This document shows positions 12,014 through 24,306 of a stretch of 64,000 nt of DNA, piece by piece. Each line of letters opens with the position of its first letter. Positions within the stretch are counted from its first letter, which is position 1. This DNA comes from Chromobotia macracanthus. Lineage: Eukaryota; Chordata; Actinopteri; Cypriniformes; Botiidae. The translations under genes and the position numbers were made by a program. Location: NCBI GenBank assembly GCA_036877525.1, contig JAZGTH010000059.1:7192001-7256000 (forward strand), read 5' to 3'. The notes under the pieces were generated by a model. That model worked only from the letters and a program-made list of their open reading frames with translations. It was not told the origin of the DNA and ran no database searches.

Positions 12014-12372
12014 TCCCAACCCAATAGCAATTTTTGGTTATAGGAATATTTCCCAGAAGTTTCCATTAAGAAGAAAAAACATTTAAAAATGTTATTTTGA
12101 ATGTTCTAGCAACGTTCAGAATGTCCAGTCCTTTCAGACTCTGTATTAACATCATTCAACATCAAGAACGTTATTCAAACATGAATTAATTCTGTAACGT
12201 TTCCAAAACGTTCAACTAACAACTTAAAACAAATTTCTAATGTATGTGATACATAGCATTACAAAAAGTTTTACTAACTACTGCAAGTTGTTTTTGGTAA
12301 CTTTGAAAGAATTTTGAGAGAATGTTTGGAGAACATTAGCCAGCATTCAGAGAACATTCCCTGTTTGCTGGG
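12014..12372 (+). mobile_element. Family A repeat, copy 6 (longest)
   Basis: It spans from a diverged left end (CCCAACCCAATAGCAATTTTTGG) to a clear right end (CATTCCCTGTTTGCTGGG), about 359 bp. All family blocks are present in order. Confidence 0.7.
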
Positions 12373-14352
12373 AAGTTCCCCCACAGACATGAAAGGTCCT
12401 CAAAGACTCTGAAAGGCCACGTGGTACTTTGATTTTGACCCACACCTTATCTGATAGAGACAGGATGATGTGGGTGCTGCAGTGTAAGATTTAGACCATG
12501 ATGGCTTGTGTGAGCCCCAAAAGAATAACTCCACCATCTTTCTTTTCACCTTTCTTTCATCATGCTTTTGTGATGATTAGGTCAGTGTTGGAATTATACC
12601 AAAACCTTTTAAACTCTCCTAAAGGCAATTCATTTCTTTAAAAGCAAAGAAGCCAGGTATTTGGAAAGAAAATGTATGTCTTAGAAAGTGCTTCATGGTA
12701 TTCAGAAAATATATAAGTGATTATGATGAAGAGTTACTCTACTGTTTATAATATCAGTCTATGATATTACTGGTGTCATATAACTGCTTAGCTCTCCCAG
12801 TTTGCACATTATGTACTGTAGCAAACAGTGGAAAGTCTTTTTTAAATTAAGGGAGAATAAATACAGCAGAACATTTCTTTCTATTGGAAGTTTTGCTGGG
12901 TATTGTGTATTTTCCTCCAGTGTTGTTATATCAAAAGAATTTGTGATATTGTCGCTGTGGGATCAGTTTGCTGATTAATGTATATTCATAGTCTTTGTAT
13001 GACTGGAACTAGGAAGGAGTCGCTCTGATGAAGTGTTTATAAATGTTTTTACGTGTTTGCAATACAGTATAGACACATTTGACTGTAATAGTAGCCACAC
13101 AGGCTTTCTGTTCTTTGTGCTTTTTAATGTCACTTGTTGGCTAAGCTGTAGCCGTTCACCAGATCCGTTTTGGTAAAACCAATGAAAATATTTGGATGGA
13201 TACGTTTGCGGCATTTCGTCCATTTTAATTTGCTTGTGCTGTTGATTCTGGCAGTGTTTTGTCAGTCTGTTGATGCATCGTAAGTCAGATGTTTAAAAAA
13301 CTGTTTTGTTTCCCCCTGTAATTAGGGGCCAGAGAGACTAGAGGCTAAGACAGTTTAATACACCCGACACGTCGTTTCACGCTGAGCCTCTGCGGCTACG
13401 CCACTATGTGAAAATGGGCTTTCTTTATGTAGCCCTTTCATTCCACTAGGATCCCTGCTTTTGGCATTGGTGCTTGTCACTTGCTATTTAGCTCCCTTAA
13501 AGGCAATTAATTTCTTTGAAACAAAGAAACTGAAGCCCTCTATAGCATAACAAGCAACACAGGTGAAAGAAATCAGCTTTGCGAGAGGCAGTATGCCATT
13601 GGACTTGTGTTTTTTTGTGTGTTTCTAAGGAAACTAAAAACTCTTCAGCAGGGGATTAATTATTATCAAGTAGCCCTTAAAATCAATTCCAGTGCTTGAA
13701 TTTAATGCTGAGGTTGATTAGCGGATGCAGTTTATTGTTGGAAGCAACAGATTGCTTTCTAAAACAATGCCAGAGGGTGGGGTGTTGGTTGACATCCCAT
13801 GGCTTTGAAAAAACACTTTGTTGCGCAAGTCTTTCAAAATGGGCTGTTTTGGATACAGCATACAGATAACGTTGCTTTTTAGGGTCTGATCACGCAGAGT
13901 GTCTTTTTTTAGAGGTTAGACGCTTTGTGCTTTGTGTAATACTAAAACACGGTTTGTTTGTAACAACAAAACTATATCAGATTTTATGCGTTACAGATGT
14001 TGTCTGCAAGCCTAGCGGGAGAAAAGAAATCGGGAAGCGAGTGCCAACCGTGAGCCGCATTCCAACCTGCCGGTTTCAGGAATCATTTGCTTTGGATGGG
14101 AGATTCTGGATAATGCTGTCATGCTCCCAGTTGATTGACAGGATGGGAGGGACCTGAACCTCATCAAATGAAGTGCGCAGCAGTGGCTGGAGTGTGCGCG
14201 CAGGGATCCGAGGTGTTGAAGTCAGGGGCCGACTGCTGTTTTTGATTGCTCAGCTGTCATGCTGACTTGTCTGACACAGGGTGGAGAGGGCAGGCTTTGA
14301 CTTTTCCACACTACGTGATCTGGAGTTGAACGAGGACCTCGTTTTCAGGCGG
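12373..14352. other. Intron 1 unique segment
   Basis: AT-rich unique DNA without recognised repeats. 13490-13800 (AATTAATTT, GATTAATTATTATC and similar words) is repeat-free and could be a conserved non-coding element. That can be settled only by alignment. Confidence 0.35.
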
Positions 14353-14560
14353 TTAAAAGAATAATTCACCGAACAAAAATTGCATCATCGTTTATGAACC
14401 CTTTTCTGCGATAAACACTCGTTTTCCTTTCTTCCTTGCAAAGGAGAAGTTTTGAAGAATGGTCACCTTTGTCACTTCCATACAATGAATGTGGATGGGG
14501 ACTAGTGGCTGTCAAGCCCCAAAATAGACAGAAAAACAGCAAAAAAGCATTAATAACTGT
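14353..14560 (+). mobile_element. Family P (palindromic) MITE, partial copy
   Basis: It starts TTAAAAGAATAATTCACCGAAC, the typical end of a palindromic fish MITE. It includes CACTTCCATACAATGAATGTGG and GGCTGTCAAGCCCCAAAATAG. The 3' limit is diffuse. Confidence 0.5.
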
Positions 14561-15912
14561 TGTAGCCTATAGAACTGTTGTGCTAGAGTATATTTAAAAG
14601 TAAAAAAGGCAGAATTTTAAATTGCTTGCTGATAATCTTATTGAAATTTATGGTCACAATTCACTTTCATTGAATGGAATACAACAGTATAAATTCTATT
14701 GTTGCTGATGTATTTGGACAGAGATGTTTCTGTGCCGTAGTTGAACGATAGTGATTTTGAGTGAAAAACATCAAGGTCCTACAGAATAACCTGGATGCAT
14801 TTGAATATTTTTATGAAAATAATGTACTGACATGCATTGTAATTCAGGGATTCGGATTAAAAATATACAGTCTGTCAAACTATAACACTGTTTCAAAGTG
14901 TTGTGCATTTACGATTTCTTCCATGTCTCTTTTTGAAGCTCAGAAATGTTGCATCGGCTATTTGATTGCTCGTAATTGAACGCTGCATTTAGTGTTCCAT
15001 CGTCTTTCTGAAGGTCTTCATGTTTTTGTCTCCTGCCTGTGCGTCTAATGCAGCCTGCAGGGATGTTTTCCTGCGCAGAAAAGGATCTGGCAGTGCAGGA
15101 GAAAAACATTTTTCACAGTGAATATATGTTGTCTGTGGTAAGTGTCTGTGTCTCTGAGAAGTGTACCGAAGTGGATAATTTGCAGTAACTGTCGAAGCGT
15201 GCCCTCATGGATTGTCTAAAACATTTCAAGCTAAGGGTGCAGGAAACAACACTTACCTTTTAAGGATTCAGTTTTGTCAAGTAATACCATTTTTAAAGTT
15301 AACTTTCTGAGGCCAAAACATCCTACGATCTTTCAAGTAGCTTGTGTGATATTCAAAGTCACTCTCTCACCTTTCCCTCAGGATTGTCCTAAACAGGTCT
15401 TGTCACAATAGCTTGTCACTAGCTGCCAAAATCTGACTGACTGATTTAGCACTTCCTGTCTGTCAGGTCCATTATATCTAATAGAGGGTCTGATGCCTGG
15501 ATTCTGACCGACAGTGCGGCTGTAATCAAAATGCCTTTGTACGATTTGGGCGCCTCTTTGCTCTGAGATAGCAACCAGCGGGTGCCCTGGGGACACTTTG
15601 CAGATAGCGCCGCAAAACATTAATTTTCAGATCTGTCGAACGTGAGCAGGGGCCGCCGGCATTGTTTCCCTCAAGAGCTCAGGCGCCTCATTATAAAAAA
15701 AAGAAGGCCCTCTCTCACCATCCTCCGCACTGTTTTGACCTAATGACTTTTCTGAAGATTCAGTGTGAGATTAAAGCTCAGCCTCATTTCTCCTTTTCAG
15801 TAGACTTTCACAGCCCACGACTATCACATTTATTTTGGCTGGCGATCAGCATCTCGCTGCCATTTGCGATGCTGCTCATTGATTAGACCTCCACACTGGC
15901 GTTAGCGGAGGC
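14561..15912. other. Intron 1 unique segment
   Basis: Unique sequence. 15600-15900 is repeat-free with ATTGATTAGA and TTTCCCTCAAGAGC-type words and is a candidate conserved non-coding stretch. No gene seen. Confidence 0.35.
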
Positions 15913-16260
15913 TTAAAGTCACCATGAAACGGAAGCTGAGATGCCTTTTCTTCTCTGTGGTGACGCATAGTGGAGTAAAACAGCCTCAGGACTGACAAAA
16001 AAATCATTGGATCATTGGAAACTGGAGGGATAGAAATTGCCTGGCCATTGAACAACAGCAAACATAGTCCCGCCCTCGAGTACAGACACATGTCATTGAA
16101 AGAAGAGATGCTGTGAAGAGATTTGTGGAAGGGGAGTTTAATGTTTTTGATTAACGAGAAATAAATGAAAAAGTGACTTGCACGGATAAAACATTTATAC
16201 ACACTGTAATATTCCAAAATAAAACACGAAAAGTACAATATGATTTCAAGGTGACGTTAA
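15913..16260 (+). mobile_element. Family D MITE, copy with inverted ends
   Basis: It begins TTAAAGTCACCATGAAACGG and ends TTTCAAGGTGACGTTAA, which is nearly the reverse complement. It is about 348 bp with no coding potential. A 120-codon minus-strand frame from 15876 to 16238 runs through it and is not a gene. Confidence 0.7.
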
Positions 16261-19200
16261 GAACATGAGAGGAGCAAATCATCCTCACTGCTTCACAAGT
16301 GTGATCCACTGCCGAATGGAAATAGATGTTAAAATTGGCTAATAAACAGTAGACTACCAAAAATGATGTTAAACATGAAATGGCATTAATATGTATTAGG
16401 TATCGTCGCAGTGAAATATTCTCTCATAAGCAAAACACTTGATAGAATATCACGGTATCATTAGTATTATTTGAATCATTTATCAAAGTGAATAACATAT
16501 TGGGGCTGCTATTTGTTCAATGCTTGTTCGGTGTGAATGCCAGAATGGAGGGCCATTAATAAAGGCCTGTCACATTGTTGCTAGAAATGATTTGCAATAG
16601 TGTGTAGAAAGAAAAGAAAAAAGAAATGGGGAGGTGGGGGGACTTTTGGAGACTTTGCAGAAAGGGAAGAGTAATTGAAAACTGGAATACGATATGAACA
16701 AGTTACCTTCGCTCTATATAACCATTTCAGCATGGTTCACTGAATGTATTCACAGCTGTAATACCCTGGCTAAGCCGTGCATGCTAACCTGCTGACAAGC
16801 CAAAAAAATGTCCTTATTGTAGCCGTGATGGATAAGGCCTGAATTGAGATGCGTCTGCTGCTCATTAGGAACACAATGGAGCCGGAGCGATCACATTAAT
16901 AGACTGATAAAATAACAGCACGAGCTGTGGATTTAGTGGTTGGGTGTTGGGGGCGGGGTTTGGGGTGAGAGTGGGCAGGGTTGCAGGTGTCATGAAAATG
17001 AGACGATATCCACAGCCATTGATTGGTTGTCAGATATATTGGGGATGTAAAGTCAACTGTGTCTTTGACACTGTGGTGTGGGATATTACCCAGCAATAAC
17101 TCAGTAGTTCCCTTAGAGTTGTTTTACAATACATATATATTATATATTGCTTAACTGTGTAAAGACACATTTCTGAACACCAAAACATGAATAAATAAAT
17201 AAATGACAGATGAATAAATGACAGATCCATTTTTGGGACTAGTAAAATCTTGACAGAAGTCTTAAGGGATCATATACTGTGCGTTTTAAAACCATATATT
17301 GTGCTTTAATTTTCATTGACACAATTACAAGATATTAAAACAGACCATGTGCTGTGTTTTTCAGACATAGTTTGAGTGTTGTTTGGTGGAGTGCCATCTA
17401 AAATGTGCAAAAAGCGCTCGATTTTCATGCTGTTTTGTAATTTCTTTTGACATGTGTTGAGGTAAGTGGTATATAATTAGCCAAAAGTACCAACTTACAA
17501 TTCAAAATAACAGCAAAAAGTCCACTTTGATTACATTTTCTTGTGGTTATATGAAACACTGGGATTTTCAATGCATCTCCCGTTTAATATATGCATATAT
17601 GTAAGTCTACTCAGTGATATAGGGTACACCTGATGTGATTGGTGGGCTGGAACGTGGCCAATTTATACTAAATACCAAGTATGTTTTTATTATGCGTAGG
17701 CTGTACAGTACAGTACTTAAGTATGTGTGCATAAGTGGGACACTGGCTGTTAAAATACTGGAGAGGAGTCTGACCACTGTCATTTCTTTGGATGATGAGT
17801 AAAGGCGGTAATACAGCTAATCCACCTCTGACCATCCACACGCACAGGAAGGCAATTTAGAAATGTATAGGTGGCATTAAAATCGCCTGCCAATCACAGC
17901 ATTCAAGCACCTTTAATTAAAAGAGGAATGGAAGTTATAATAAGCTGGTGCCCTTCGGGAAATGCGGCAGCTCGCATTTCATTTTACAGACCGTTTTATT
18001 CGGCGTCGAACCTTCAGTCGCCCTCTCTTTTGCTGCCTGATCATAGACACTGATCATTCCTCCTGGTGAGAAAATTAAATTTTCACCTTTTCATATTACA
18101 CCAGCTTTATCTAGTATGATTACAAAAAAGGCGCTTCCACTCTGGATTAATTTGATTTGCCTGCTTTCTGTAGCACACGTAACTTTAGAGATCCTTTGCG
18201 GTCGTCCCCTAATTGAAATTTCTCCCTGTCTCTGATCTGCCGGTTTATTCCATTTGCATCAAATTTCGCATTAGTTATTTGAGCAGAGAGGCATGAACTG
18301 AGCTGCACTTTATAAGACTTTAAATCAAACAGTTTATTTCGGTGTTTGCCGTTCTTGTATATACCTCACAAAGGCTCTCAATAAGACTATTACGAGGGTC
18401 TTTATAGATTTTTAACATGCTTTTCTATCGTGGTGCATTGGGTTCCTGGTTTTGCGATTGCACTATGATGGGATTAAAAGCAGAGTAAAATGATGCAATT
18501 TGGGAAGTCTGAACTTTACGAATGTAGCCACCCAGTTAATGATTTAATATCTTAAAACTCTTAACAGCCACCTAAAGACATTACTGACATCAGCAGAGTG
18601 TACGGTTCAGTGTTTTCTCATAATATTTCAGAGTCAAATAAAACTGCACTGTTTAGAAAGCACTGACATAATGATTTTGTTTACTTCAAAGCAGCAATTA
18701 GTCCGTACTGGAATCCATAATTTTTTTTTTTTTGAGGCTGTTCATCCATCTTCATCCATTCAGTAAAAGAACAAGATGTTGACTTCACAAAAAGCACATG
18801 GTTCGAGACAAGAGAAGTCAAATCACGCATTAGTATGCTCCCACACAGCATGCGAGATGATGCATAATATATGTGTGGCGCGTTAATGCGATTTTGCGAG
18901 GCAGAGCACATTGTTCTAAACATGCCTGTCATAGGGGTGTGCAAAACAACGTTTTTTCTAAATTGACTAGTCAGTGGGTTGCCCTGTATAATTAGGTTGA
19001 TTTTGGTGTTGACCTGACCCCAATCAGACATGTTTCTTAGGGGGTCTGTACATACTGTAAGACGTGTCCTTGCATTAAAAATAACTAGATGGACTACAGC
19101 AGCCCTTTTTAAAGCTACACGCTGTCTTACACAATTAGACCAGTCTACTTGATCTACTAACTACTACTCAGACCAGTCTTTGATCACAAAGTAGGTTTCT

Positions 19201-20264
19201 CCTAAAAACAAAGAGCTAGACTGCCGGTTTCACTCCCCATTTGGGGACAGTGACACAACTATTGCCGAGCTTTAACTATAGGGAAAAGAAATTCCCCGAA
19301 GACCCAGCTTTCTGAAGCTTAGTGGCATATTTCAATCAGAAGAAAACAGCAGGGGACGCATCTTCCACTGGTGGAATCTTTCGTTCTGCTCAATATGGCT
19401 ACAAGTGATAGAGCAAGCCAGCAAACAACAACAAGCAGACATTAGCATTCTCACTATTTTTCGTCTGGGCACCGGTTCAGTCGTTCTATGTAACTGATGT
19501 CATTTGTATGCTGGTGGGGTTTCAACACAACACAAATGGAAATGATGAGTCTATGATCTTTCGGTTCATGTTTTCAGCTCATTCAACGTTGGGGCTCTAT
19601 ATAGCCCATTCATACCTGTCCAAAACATGTATGTTTTCTTTTGGTTCTCTCTGGAAAAGGCCACATGTTGGAAAGGTTGGTGGTATAGGGGTGATGTCGT
19701 CATGTTTCTCAGTTCATAAAGCACCAAAAGCAATAAAATTACACACACAGCTGTGACTTTAAAGACACCTTGACAAGCCCCAGACCAGAGCAGTCATTGC
19801 CTGCAGGCAGCCCTTGGAGCAGACCAATAAAACCCAGGTACAAATGTTTCCAGAGTTGGACTTTGTAGCTCTTACTTCTTTGCCTTTGGTTTTGAGAGAG
19901 CCACCGGAAAACCTTTAACCTGTTAGGATGGTGTTCTCATGCTGATGTTTGATTTATGATGCCCCCTTTGTGTGTGTGTGGCCCTCTGCAAGGGTTTAAC
20001 TTATGGTGAAATAGAAGCCAGATTTGGATTGGCCTTCAGCCAATGAAACAGAAAATACCCTGTTAACCTTATAAAGCAGTTCATCTGGGTATTCAGGAAT
20101 TAATAATGTTCTGTAATCATCTTTTTTTATTATTATAGGGCCATCTCTCCTAATGTACATTGTTGCCTGAAATCCTAATATTTTTTGTGGATGGTACATT
20201 TAAAGTTGGGAAACCGTTTTAGCCCTGAAAATTTTCCTAAAGCAATAGGATATTTAAAAAAAGT
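16261..20264. other. Intron 1, repeat-poor segment of 4 kb
   Basis: Mostly unique DNA. 16780-16920 and 17870-18290 are rich in homeodomain-like ATTA/TAAT words and lack recognised repeats, so they are candidate conserved non-coding elements. 17260-17600 resembles a degraded repeat but I could not find its ends. No exon recognised. Confidence 0.4.
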
Positions 20265-20525
20265 AGGGTAAGCAACTTCAAAGAGGCTAGCAATCATCCT
20301 AGATATGAAAGCAAAAGATCTCAGTTCAGAGTGATATCCAAAGCCATGCCTCCTTCAACACACAAACGCATACATAGTTTGACAGGTAAGTAGGACATCC
20401 TATCATTACATTCGGACCGAATCATTGGGCAACATTTTATGGTCCTGCACCTTCCACGGAAGATATATACTTATATAAATATATATACCCCACTTTAGGT
20501 GATTGCTATCAGGATGTGAAAAGAC
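20265..20525 (-). mobile_element. Family E unclassified interspersed repeat, copy 1
   Basis: In reverse orientation it shares the blocks CCAAAGCCATGCCTCCTTCAA, ATTCGGACCGAAT and GTCCTGCACCTTCC with the copies near 33.8, 37.1 and 46.9 kb. Family ends are not defined and no coding frame is present. Confidence 0.6.
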
Positions 20526-20729
20526 TTTCAGCCAGCATAACAAAAAATATTTCTGGAACAAGTACACTACTCTGCCTTTAATCCTGTTCCGTGTTAACTA
20601 TGTAATACTATGATTTTAAAGAATTAAAGTTCGCTCAAAACAATCTGCCGTTATTTGCTGACATGAAATGAAATGCTGTTTTGCAGTAAAACACAAAGTG
20701 AGAAGTTTCTCAAATATCTCCAGAATAGC

Positions 20730-21072
20730 TTCCAAAAAGAGCAAAAACACCATTAAAATGCCATAAAAGTAGTTCATATGACTCATGCTCTATGTTCATG
20801 GCCTGAAATTTAGTCTGTTCCTCATTCAAAGCTATCATGTAGCTTTTGGAGACTAAGAATACAGCGCACCAGTCATGTGAACTACTTTCATGGTTATTTT
20901 GTGTTTTTTTGGTCTTTTTTTGGAGCCGGACAGCTGTTGTATGAAACAAAGCCGTGTCTTACTTTTTGTGTGTGTGTTCCACTAGCAAAGCTAAAGCATT
21001 CAGTGTTGGAACGACATTGAGAAGAATAAATAATGGCAGAATTTTCAATTTAGGGTAAGTTATTTCTTTAAT
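20730..21072 (+). mobile_element. Family P MITE, copy
   Basis: It contains the palindromic-family blocks CACCATTAAAATGCCATAAA, TAGTTCATATGACTCATG and CATGTGAACTACTTTCATGG. It ends in AATTTAGGGTAAGTTATTTCTT. The two halves are roughly complementary. Confidence 0.55.
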
Positions 21073-22237
21073 ATTGTTATCGTTCTTTCGTCACTGACTG
21101 CGAGACAACATATTGCCTGCCTTTCTGTTCCTTCTTATTAATTCAATCAAATCATATTTTGGCATCAGGATGTGTTTTTCAGGATGCCGGCCACAGTGGC
21201 AGGCGGGATTGGCTGCGAATATTCCTCTGTGATCAGATTTCCAGATACTTGGGCAATGTAGTCCAAACTCCCCTAATGAAAGTGCAGCTCTGGGCCCATC
21301 AGAACATGCCAGCACACTGAGCCAATTCACTGGGTGTGAAACAGGATGTTTGCAATTGTACAATGCCAATTTACTGCTTTAGTGTGGCAGTCATCAATGG
21401 CACCATTCTCCAGACCTGAAATCATCATGGGATTGTTTTGTTGTTTTGTAGGTATTGTGCTATGCTGTGATGAGTTCTGGATTTATTTGCATGTGTATTT
21501 AATGTATGCTGCTGTCCTGAGCACACTGTTTCACACAAAAGATGAAATTTCATTTTACATTGTGTCAACTGAAAAATTCTCTAAATCTAAAATCCTGCTT
21601 AACCAGATGCTTTTTATAAATATAGCCTGATGTTTATATTTTAACACATATATATATATATATATACACATATATATGTTAAATTTATATATTAAGTTTA
21701 TATGTTAAGTTTATATTTTAACATATAAGAGTCATAAATTGTGCGATGCATTCTCTTATCACTTAAGTCAATTCTAAGCAGTTTCATTCAGGAATTTTAT
21801 TAATTCCGAGAATTACACATAAAATATAATAAAATAAATGTCTTGAGCACACGTAAGTCTTTATGCGCAGTAAAATAAATAAATGACTTTAAATCCGGAG
21901 TTTATTTAGCACAAGAACTTCCCATGGAAACTGCAAGTACTGACTGACGTTTAAATCAGCCAATTGCTCGTAAGAACTGACACACGTTCCAGCCAATGAG
22001 ATTCGAGCTTTTGTGTTTAATTAATTTGATAGCGCCGCACCTATCGCACGTAAGCGTTTGCGTGAAGAGGAGCGATAGACTAATGCAAATGAGCTATAAA
22101 ACTAACAGAAGAAGAAGAAGAGGGAGGGATTTATTTAAAAATAAAAGTAAAACAGCGTTGGGTTGCTTGAGCAGCACGACGTGGCAGTTATTTCTCATCA
22201 CTGTCTGTGGGGTGCAGGTTAATATTCCTGTGATCGT
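21073..22237. other. Intron 1 segment with an AT-rich foldback
   Basis: Unique sequence around an AT-rich tract at 21638-21730. A 124-codon frame at 21996-22370 runs into a family A repeat and is rejected as a gene. Confidence 0.4.
21638..21730. repeat. (TA)n tract with foldback and short tandem units
   Basis: A TA run is flanked by TTTAACACATATA and TATATATGTTAAA, which can pair. Three diverged units of the type TTAAGTTTATATG follow. Confidence 0.75.
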
Positions 22238-22517
22238 TTTAGGTTGTGAGACTGTTTTCCTAACGTTTCCTTTAAGTAACAAAAAGGTTAAAAATGTTAC
22301 TTTGAATGTTCTTGCGATGTCCAAACCTTCCAGTTTTAAACCATTTGTATTCTGTAAAACGTATTTTTAAAACGTTACGCTCAGAACTGAAAAAGAACGT
22401 TTTGGACAGGATGATATAATGTTAAAAATGTTGTATTGTTACTGCAAGAATGTTTTGACTTTGAGAGACTTTTAGAGGATGTTAGCCAACGTTCTGAGAA
22501 CGTTCCCTGTTGGCTGG
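22238..22517 (+). mobile_element. Family A repeat, copy 7
   Basis: It runs from TTTTAGGTTGTGAGACTG to GAACGTTCCCTGTTGGCTGG, with the family blocks between. The left inverted end is degraded. Confidence 0.65.
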
Positions 22518-24017
22518 TTTTGTATGCATTTTGTTTGTGGTTGTGATCTGGGGATGTTCTGTAGGCTCCTGAATGGACAAGCGGTAAGAGCTCTGACTCG
22601 GATTTGTGGAGTCTAAACGTACAGTACAGGATGTGCTCAGTTAGTTTGTTTTTAAGTTATAATAGAAGCGGTCATTATTAGGGATGATTGTGGATAATGT
22701 GTGCAGTGGTGTAATAAAGCAGGAAGGTATACATGAAAAGTATTTGATGCGGCTTACTGTATGCTTAGTCTGCAAGTATTTCTGTCTCTCTTTTCTTTTC
22801 TCTTTCACTGTCTAGAGAGAGAGGGAGAGAGAGAGAGAGAGAGAGAGAAACCTTTATGGTGTTTGGTACTGTTTATAAAGGACGTGACATATGATACAAA
22901 TTCAATTGAACTTCTTTATGCTGAGCATCGTATTTAATATCCATAGCCATTAAGCTCAGCTTTGTATAGGAGGACTCAGAGGTGATTTCTCCAGTCTTTA
23001 TTTATTTATGGGGGCTGTATCGCAGCATAAGCAGTGCATCTCAGGGCTCATCAGTCAGGTGGGTCTGGCTCATTTGAATCGTGAGAATCAGCAGACTGCT
23101 TTAGCTCCAGTCCAGACATGCGCCGCCCCTCTGCCACTCAACTTTAACATAACAGCACAAGACTAACAAGCTCCAATCAGTCATTGCAGGTCTGGTATGT
23201 GTAAACAGATACAGCAGCCCTTAATTTAATGAGTGATTCATATTTAGTTACCCGTGGCAACCTGCGTTTATAACTTAAAGCTCTCTTCTTTATGATCCTG
23301 TCAACATATAATCCTTCAAAATGTTCTATATATGCTAATGTTTCTAAATTTATAGTGCATACCAGTTGAAGACCTTAAGGAATTCATTATCTATAGTTTT
23401 ATTCTAAAATATTAATGATTCATGCTAATTAGACTTGGATTAATACAAATGTACCTTTTTAAATGACAAAGAGGATGATTACATATGTGATTTACTGTAA
23501 AAAGATGCAAAAATGTCATTGCACGGGATGACAGATAGGCCATGTTATGCCATGGTTGAGCCACTGTTGCTGTGTTGGGCGAGTCATGTTGATTTTTTTT
23601 ATTTTACACTGTAAATGTTTGCTCTTGAAAAGTAGATAGGACGTGATGAGTGTGTATGTGCAGTGCAGAGGGATGTTCAGATTGTATGATGGCTGTAACA
23701 CAAGTTACAGTTCCATTGACACAACACAGGTTAACTGAAAAATGAATGTGTGGTCACGGGTGTGTGTTTATTTGCCGTTTGCTAGAGTTGCATTTGAGGC
23801 TATTTGGGAAACTTTCAAGGATAACATTTATTTTAAAATGTTTACAGTTATTGAAAGAGTAATTATGTTTTAGGGGTGTGATGTGTAGGTAACATTTAGA
23901 TATTCACTGCTGAAACCACATAGTTAAACACTACAGTATGTTTTACTGTGTGACCAGAGAAGCATACAGTATGATTCATTTGATTTATAGGCCTAAGAGA
24001 TTTACCTTGGCTATCGT
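22518..24017. other. Intron 1 segment with a GA repeat
   Basis: Unique AT-rich DNA around the (GA)n at 22813-22849. 22555-22620 shows a weak tRNA A-box-like word (GGACAAGCGG) but no B box, so I do not call a SINE there. Confidence 0.4.
22813..22849 (+). repeat. (GA)n microsatellite
   Basis: Near-perfect GA dinucleotide repeat with one GGGA interruption, preceded by a CT-rich stretch. Confidence 0.9.
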
Positions 24018-24306
24018 TTTCTAAATGTTCTCTAAAAGTTATCAAAACATTCTTGCAGTAACATTAGTAAAACATTTTAAATGTTATATGTCATATGTCA
24101 AAAAAGTTATTCTTAAGTTGTTGGTGGAATGTTTTAAACATATTACAGAATTAAAAAAACCTTTGAAATGTTTGAAGAACGTTCTTAAAAATTAAGCAAT
24201 AATGTTAAAACAACGTCTAAAAAACTGGACGTTTTCAGAATAACATTTCTTAGCGTTTTTGTTCCTTAATGGAATTGTTCTTACAACCTAAAATTGTTAC
24301 CTTGGT
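24018..24306 (-). mobile_element. Family A repeat, copy 8
   Basis: Reverse orientation: GTTCTCTAAAAGTTATC, TTCTTGCAGTAACATTAG, CTAAAAAACTGGACG and ACAACCTAAAATTGTTACC follow in family order. The outer end with GGGAACG is missing. Confidence 0.7.

Noticed and set aside
21996..22370. 124-codon open frame
   Set aside because: Its second half is the family A repeat and the rest has no recognisable similarity.
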